DNA of 9,833 bases, taken from an uncultured Hymenobacter sp. (lineage in GTDB: Bacteria > Bacteroidota > Bacteroidia > Cytophagales > Hymenobacteraceae). The position numbers were made by a program, and so were the translations under genes. Under the pieces are notes generated by a model. It was not told the origin of the DNA and did no database searches. It was given only the letters and a program-made list of their open reading frames with translations. The DNA is taken from the NCBI GenBank assembly GCA_937871705.1, contig CALMOO010000122.1:1-9833 (forward strand), read 5' to 3'. Shown here piece after piece: positions 6,671 through 9,833 of this stretch. Positions within the stretch are counted from its first letter, which is position 1. Every line of letters starts with the position of its first letter.

Positions 6671-7357
6671 ATGCACGTGCTACTAGTTGAAGACGAAAAA
6701 AGCCTGCACCAAGAGGTGCGGCAGTTTCTGCAGCAAGCCCAGTATTTGGTCGACTCGGCCCATACGTTTTCCGAAGCTTCGGAAAAGCTGTATGTCAACT
6801 CTTATGATTTTGTGCTGCTCGACCTGGGGTTGCCCGACGGCGACGGCCTGGAGCTGCTGCGCGAGAGCCGCCGCCTCGAAAAGCAGGAGGCTTCGTTTAT
6901 TATTCTCACCGCCCGCGGCGACCTCGACGACCGCATCAAGGGCCTCGACTTGGGCGCCGACGACTACTTGCCCAAGCCGTTCTCGCTGCTAGAATTGACC
7001 AGCCGGATGCAGGCCATCACGCGGCGCAAATTTGGATTGAAGCGCTCGGAAATCACGTTTGGCGACCAGTTTGTGATGGACGTGACGGCCCGCACCGTGC
7101 GCCACGGCGGCCCCGAAACGCCCGAGGTTCCGCTTACCAAAAAGGAGTTTGACCTGCTGCACTATTTATTGCTGCACAAAAGCCGCGTGCTCACGCGCTT
7201 GCAGCTCGGCGAGCACCTGTGGGGCAACGTGCTGGAAGACGATTCCGATTCGAACTACATCGACGTGCACATCAAGAACGTGCGCAAAAAGCTGGCGCAG
7301 TTTGGCCCCGCCGATTTCATCGAAACCGTGCGCGGCATCGGCTACCGGGCCGTGTGA
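6671..7357 (+). CDS. OmpR-family two-component response regulator
   Basis: A 228-residue DNA-binding response regulator. The receiver domain (1-118) has the acidic pair Glu7-Asp8 (VEDEK), phospho-acceptor Asp51 (LLDLGLPDGDG), the switch Thr80 (ILTAR) and Lys102 (LPKPFS), so it should be phosphorylatable. The C-terminal winged-helix effector domain (about 127-228) carries the usual LTKKEFDLL and YIDVHIKNVRKKL recognition-helix region and ends in the typical TVRGIGYRAV. Length and architecture are standard. ATG 6671 fits exactly with the MHVLLVEDE N-terminus. The cognate kinase follows 81 bp downstream, an unusually wide gap for such a pair, filled by a large palindrome. The target genes are unknown; the divergent glucanase gene is one candidate by proximity only. 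Confidence 0.96.
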   Translation: MHVLLVEDEKSLHQEVRQFLQQAQYLVDSAHTFSEASEKLYVNSYDFVLLDLGLPDGDGLELLRESRRLEKQEASFIILTARGDLDDRIKGLDLGADDYLPKPFSLLELTSRMQAITRRKFGLKRSEITFGDQFVMDVTARTVRHGGPETPEVPLTKKEFDLLHYLLLHKSRVLTRLQLGEHLWGNVLEDDSDSNYIDVHIKNVRKKLAQFGPADFIETVRGIGYRAV

Positions 7358-7371
7358 GGCAACGTTTTTTG

Positions 7372-7431
7372 TTGTCCTTGCGAGCGCAACATTCTGCGCA
7401 TTAAGCAGACATAGAGCGCTCGCAAGGACAA
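7372..7431. repeat. Long palindrome between response regulator and kinase genes (REP/MITE-like)
   Basis: Perfect 16-bp arms TTGTCCTTGCGAGCGC (7372-7387) and GCGCTCGCAAGGACAA (7416-7431) enclose 28 nt. Inside, TCTGC (7393-7397) and GCAGA (7405-7409) form a second stem. The transcript could fold into a long hairpin that ends only 7 nt before the kinase ATG. No U-tract follows on either strand (the T-run at 7365-7370 lies on the 5' side of the plus-strand hairpin), so it is not a classical terminator. The arm sequence resembles dispersed palindromes I associate with Bacteroidota genomes, but copy number cannot be tested here. Confidence 0.75.
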
Positions 7432-7438
7432 ACCTGCT

Positions 7439-8800
7439 ATGAGATTAGAAACCAAGCTTGGCCTGTTTAACGGGCTTTCTAAAATTTTGCTGGTGGTGCT
7501 GGGCGTGCTCCTGATTCCGCCCATCGTGCAGCGGGTGGCGGTGGTGCACACCGACCAGCGCCTGCGCGAGAAAAGGCGCGAAGTGCTGAGCCTGATTGCG
7601 CGCGATGGCCTGGCCACCTTTCTGCGCGAGGAGCACGACGAAGCTTATGCCGACTACAATATTCTGAAGCAGGAATACATCGCCATTACGCCGCTGGGGC
7701 CCGCCGAAAGCAAGCTGGAGTTTCCGGCCGAGCGCTTTTTTGAAGAGCCCCGGCAAGTAGACAAAGCCGTCGAAGACTTTCGCATTTTAAGCTACGTGGC
7801 TCCGCTGCGCACTACCAAGGGCGAGGCTACCCCGCGGCGCTACCGCCTCGAAATCGGCTCGTCGCTGGGCACTGTAGAGCTGCTAACCAATACGTTGCGA
7901 GCGCTGGCCTTGTGGGTGCTGGTGGCGGGGGCGGTGCTCACGGTGTTTACCGACGCGGCATTTGCGCACTACCTGCTGCGGCCCTTGCGCGAGCTGATTA
8001 CGCGCAAGCTGCGGGGCATTCGGCAGCCGGGTGAGTTTTCGTTTGAGCGGCTGCACACCGACACCACCGACTTTCGGCGGCTCGACGACTCGCTCTCAGC
8101 CCTGATGCGGCAGCTGCAAGCCTCGTTTGAGAAGGAGCGCGAGTTTATGAGCAACGTCTCGCACGAGCTGCTCACGCCCACCAGCATCCTGCAATCGCGC
8201 TTCGAAAATATGCTGCAAGACCCTACCCTGCCCGAAACCCACGCCCAGCAGATAGTAGAGTCACAGCGCACCTTGTACCGCCTGCGCAACACCGTGCGCA
8301 CGCTGCTGCTCATTGCCAACATCGAAAACGAGCAGTACCTGCGCGACGCCAGCGTGAGCCTGACCCAAACTGTGCACGACGTGGCCGAAGAGTTGGATGA
8401 CCGCCGCCAGCAGCGCGAAATAACGCGGCATATCGACCTAGCGCCCGACTACGTGGTGCCCCGCGCCAACGCTACGCTGCTGCACACGCTGCTGCGCAAC
8501 TTGCTCAGCAATGCCCTCAAATACAACCACGAAGGCGGCGAGGTGCGCGTGCTGGGCCGCCCGCAGCCCGGCGGCTATGTGCTGCGCGTGGAGGACGACG
8601 GCCCCGGCATTGCGCCCGACAACCTGCCGCTGCTTTTCGACCGCTTCCGGCGCTTCCACGCCACGGGGCCCAAGGCGCCCGAAGGCTATGGCCTCGGCCT
8701 GCCCATTGCCAAAACTATCGCCTCGTTTCACGGGGCCGTGCTCAGGGCAGAGTCGGAGGTGGGGGTAGGGACGGCGTTTGTGCTGGAGTTTACCGCGTAG
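7439..8800 (+). CDS. Membrane sensor histidine kinase (partner of the OmpR-type regulator)
   Basis: A 453-residue sensor kinase. TM1 lies at about 14-36 and TM2 at about 152-176, flanking a periplasmic sensor segment of about 115 residues with no recognisable domain. A short linker (about 177-230) in the HAMP position leads to the dimerisation/phosphoacceptor helix with His242 (FMSNVSHELLTP). The catalytic domain has the N box Asn358 (NLLSNALKY), G1 (DDGPGI, 386-391), the F box (LFDRFRRF, 399-406) and G2 (GYGLGL, 417-420 region), so ATP binding and autophosphorylation look intact. The H box reads HELLTP instead of the more common HELRTP or HELKTP. ATG 7439 begins 7 nt after the palindrome that separates it from the regulator gene, which could influence its translation. 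The signal sensed is unknown. Confidence 0.94.
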   Translation: MRLETKLGLFNGLSKILLVVLGVLLIPPIVQRVAVVHTDQRLREKRREVLSLIARDGLATFLREEHDEAYADYNILKQEYIAITPLGPAESKLEFPAERFFEEPRQVDKAVEDFRILSYVAPLRTTKGEATPRRYRLEIGSSLGTVELLTNTLRALALWVLVAGAVLTVFTDAAFAHYLLRPLRELITRKLRGIRQPGEFSFERLHTDTTDFRRLDDSLSALMRQLQASFEKEREFMSNVSHELLTPTSILQSRFENMLQDPTLPETHAQQIVESQRTLYRLRNTVRTLLLIANIENEQYLRDASVSLTQTVHDVAEELDDRRQQREITRHIDLAPDYVVPRANATLLHTLLRNLLSNALKYNHEGGEVRVLGRPQPGGYVLRVEDDGPGIAPDNLPLLFDRFRRFHATGPKAPEGYGLGLPIAKTIASFHGAVLRAESEVGVGTAFVLEFTA

Positions 8801-8819
8801 CGCTTTGTGAGCGGCGCCC

Positions 8820-8827
8820 CATCTTTG
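8820..8827 (+). promoter_or_regulatory. Weak -7-like element immediately before the GalU-like gene
   Basis: CATCTTTG matches TAnnTTTG at all fixed positions but the first. It ends 5 bp before ATG 8833, so a transcript from it would be almost leaderless. No TTG at a suitable -33 distance is present. Co-transcription with the kinase 32 bp upstream is equally possible. Confidence 0.3.
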
Positions 8828-8832
8828 GGGCT

Positions 8833-9634
8833 ATGAAAGTTAAAAGAGCAGTTATTACAGCCGCCGCCCGGGGCGAGCGGCTGTACCCCGTGGCCGATAC
8901 CATCCAGAAAGCTATGCTGCCAGTGGTCGACCTCGACGGCTTGCACAAGCCGGTTATTCAAATAATTGCCGAAGAGGCGTTCAGCAGCGGTATCGAAGAG
9001 TTGTGCGTGGTGTGCGCCCCCGGCGATGGCGAGCGGTACATCAGCGCGTTTACTTCCTTGCGCGACAACCTAGTGAAGTCGTACAAGGGTAGCGACTGGG
9101 CCACCCAGCAAGCCGATAAAATTGACTATTTGCTGAGCCGCCTGCACTTTGCCGAGCAGGCCGAGGCGCTGGGCTACGGCCACGCCGTGTACTGCGCCCG
9201 CGACTTTGTGCAGGGCGAGCCATTTCTGCTGCTGCTCGGCGACTACCTCTACGTGTCGGCGGTGGCCGGGCAGCGGTGCGCGGCGCAGCTGCTGGCGCTG
9301 GCTACGCAGCAAGACTGCTCGGTATCGGCCGTTAACCCCACTATTGAGCACCAGATAGGCCGCTACGGTACGCTCACCGGCAAGCACGTGCCGGCGCAGC
9401 AGGGCGTGTATGAGATTGAAAAAATCATCGAAAAGCCTTCCTTAAGCACGGCCGAACTGGAATTGCAGACGCCTGGCCTGCGCGCAGGCTACTACCTGTG
9501 CTTTTTCGGTATGCATGTTCTGACGCCGACCGTTTTCGACATTTTGGCGCGGCACCAAGGCCAAGGCACGGGCAACTTGCTGCTAACGCCTGCCGACGAT
9601 GGTCGAACTGCTGGCCGAAGCCAACGGCCGCTAA
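8833..9634 (+). pseudogene. GalU-like UTP-glucose-1-phosphate uridylyltransferase with 3' deletion and frameshift
   Basis: The first 254 codons encode a nucleotidyltransferase of the GalU family, which makes UDP-glucose from UTP and glucose-1-phosphate in the cytoplasm. Visible motifs are the nucleotide-binding AAARGERLYP (10-19), QKAMLP (25-30), GYGHAV (114-119), the metal-binding LLGDYLY with Asp137, IIEKP with Lys201, and GMHVLTP (226-232). After NLLLTPA (248-254) the similarity stops. The frame continues with composition-biased residues to a TGA at 9697-9699, inside the next gene. In the +1 frame, from about 9596, TMVELLAEANGR then TAA (9632-9634) looks like the normal family C-terminus. 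In GalU proteins some 45-60 residues, including a conserved Asp-Gly-rich segment, usually lie between these two parts. I infer an internal deletion with a frameshift near 9592-9598. It could be a real pseudogene, a strain-specific truncation or an assembly error. Confidence 0.72.
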
Positions 9635-9682
9635 CCTTCTACGCCTCCACCGCAGCGGCTCGACACCAGCTTCCTACCCCCT

Positions 9683-9833
9683 ATGAATATTCTTATTGAA
9701 ACGATAACGGCCACCGACTCGGCGAAACGGAATCGGTCGTTTTACGAAATCGCCAAAGCGCTATCGGCCAAAGAATTACTTAAGAGCCTGCGCGAACTAG
9801 ACGCGTTTCGCAAGGCTACCCCTAGCCTCTACG
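9683..9833 (+). CDS. Unrecognised protein, first 50 codons only (runs off right edge)
   Basis: A new reading frame opens at ATG 9683 and stays open to the window end, giving 50 residues beginning MNILIETITATDS and containing an Arg/Lys-rich helical-looking stretch (AKELLKSLRELDAFRKATP). It starts 48 bp after the presumed true stop of the GalU-like gene (TAA 9632-9634) and overlaps the frameshifted extension of that gene. The 7-mer CTACCCC lies just upstream (9674-9680). No signal peptide is seen, so a cytoplasmic protein is likely. Its position suggests co-transcription with the GalU-like gene and possibly a nucleotide-sugar role, but nothing in the visible residues identifies a family. Confidence 0.65.
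   Translation, partial: MNILIETITATDSAKRNRSFYEIAKALSAKELLKSLRELDAFRKATPSLY

Noticed and set aside
6315..6686. Plus-strand 123-codon frame in the divergent region
   Set aside because: It starts with TTG, overlaps the regulator start out of frame, and includes the direct repeat and hairpin. The amino-acid content looks non-coding.
7361..7431. Intrinsic terminator between regulator and kinase
   Set aside because: The T-run (7365-7370) lies 5' of the hairpin on the plus strand and becomes an A-run after it on the minus strand. Neither direction gives hairpin followed by U-tract.
1..9833. CRISPR arrays, tRNA/rRNA genes, transposases, toxin-antitoxin or phage genes
   Set aside because: I looked for repeat-spacer periodicity, cloverleaf ends with CCA, and characteristic protein motifs, and saw none.

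Overview
The window looks like chromosomal DNA from a high-GC member of the Bacteroidota, most probably Hymenobacter or a close relative. Four things point there: a C-terminal type IX secretion (T9SS) sorting domain on the glucanase, exact matches to the Bacteroidota -7 promoter element TAnnTTTG upstream of several genes, start codons without Shine-Dalgarno sequences, and protein sequences of Bacteroidota type. The genus is an inference from style and GC content, not a database result.

Layout. Positions 1-6086 are a run of minus-strand genes for exported proteins. From the right they are: a GH16 endo-beta-glucanase with a CBM6 domain and a T9SS sorting domain (4626-6086); an exported histidine phosphatase (3928-4464) followed 24 bp later by a DUF3298-type lipoprotein (3061-3903), probably one operon; an M28 aminopeptidase/carboxypeptidase-Q-like metallopeptidase (1608-3011); and a subtilisin-like S8 protease that runs off the left edge (1-1253). 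A 584-bp divergent region (6087-6670) separates this block from a plus-strand block: an OmpR-family response regulator (6671-7357), its histidine kinase (7439-8800), a GalU-like nucleotidyltransferase (8833-9634) that seems to have lost an internal segment and shifted frame near its 3' end, and the first 50 codons of an unrecognised gene (9683 to the right edge).

The minus-strand block reads as envelope and extracellular degradation: glucan hydrolysis, two peptidases and a periplasmic phosphatase. The two-component system is transcribed divergently from the glucanase and could control it, but the sequence shows only proximity. The GalU-like gene follows the kinase by 32 bp and may be co-transcribed.

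I found no tRNA, rRNA, CRISPR array, transposase or phage gene. I see no clearly novel multi-gene system. The points most worth a second look are the damaged GalU-like gene, a 16-bp perfect palindrome placed between the response regulator and kinase genes, a marked excess of the heptamer CTACCCC on both strands, and a 16-bp direct repeat just upstream of the response regulator.
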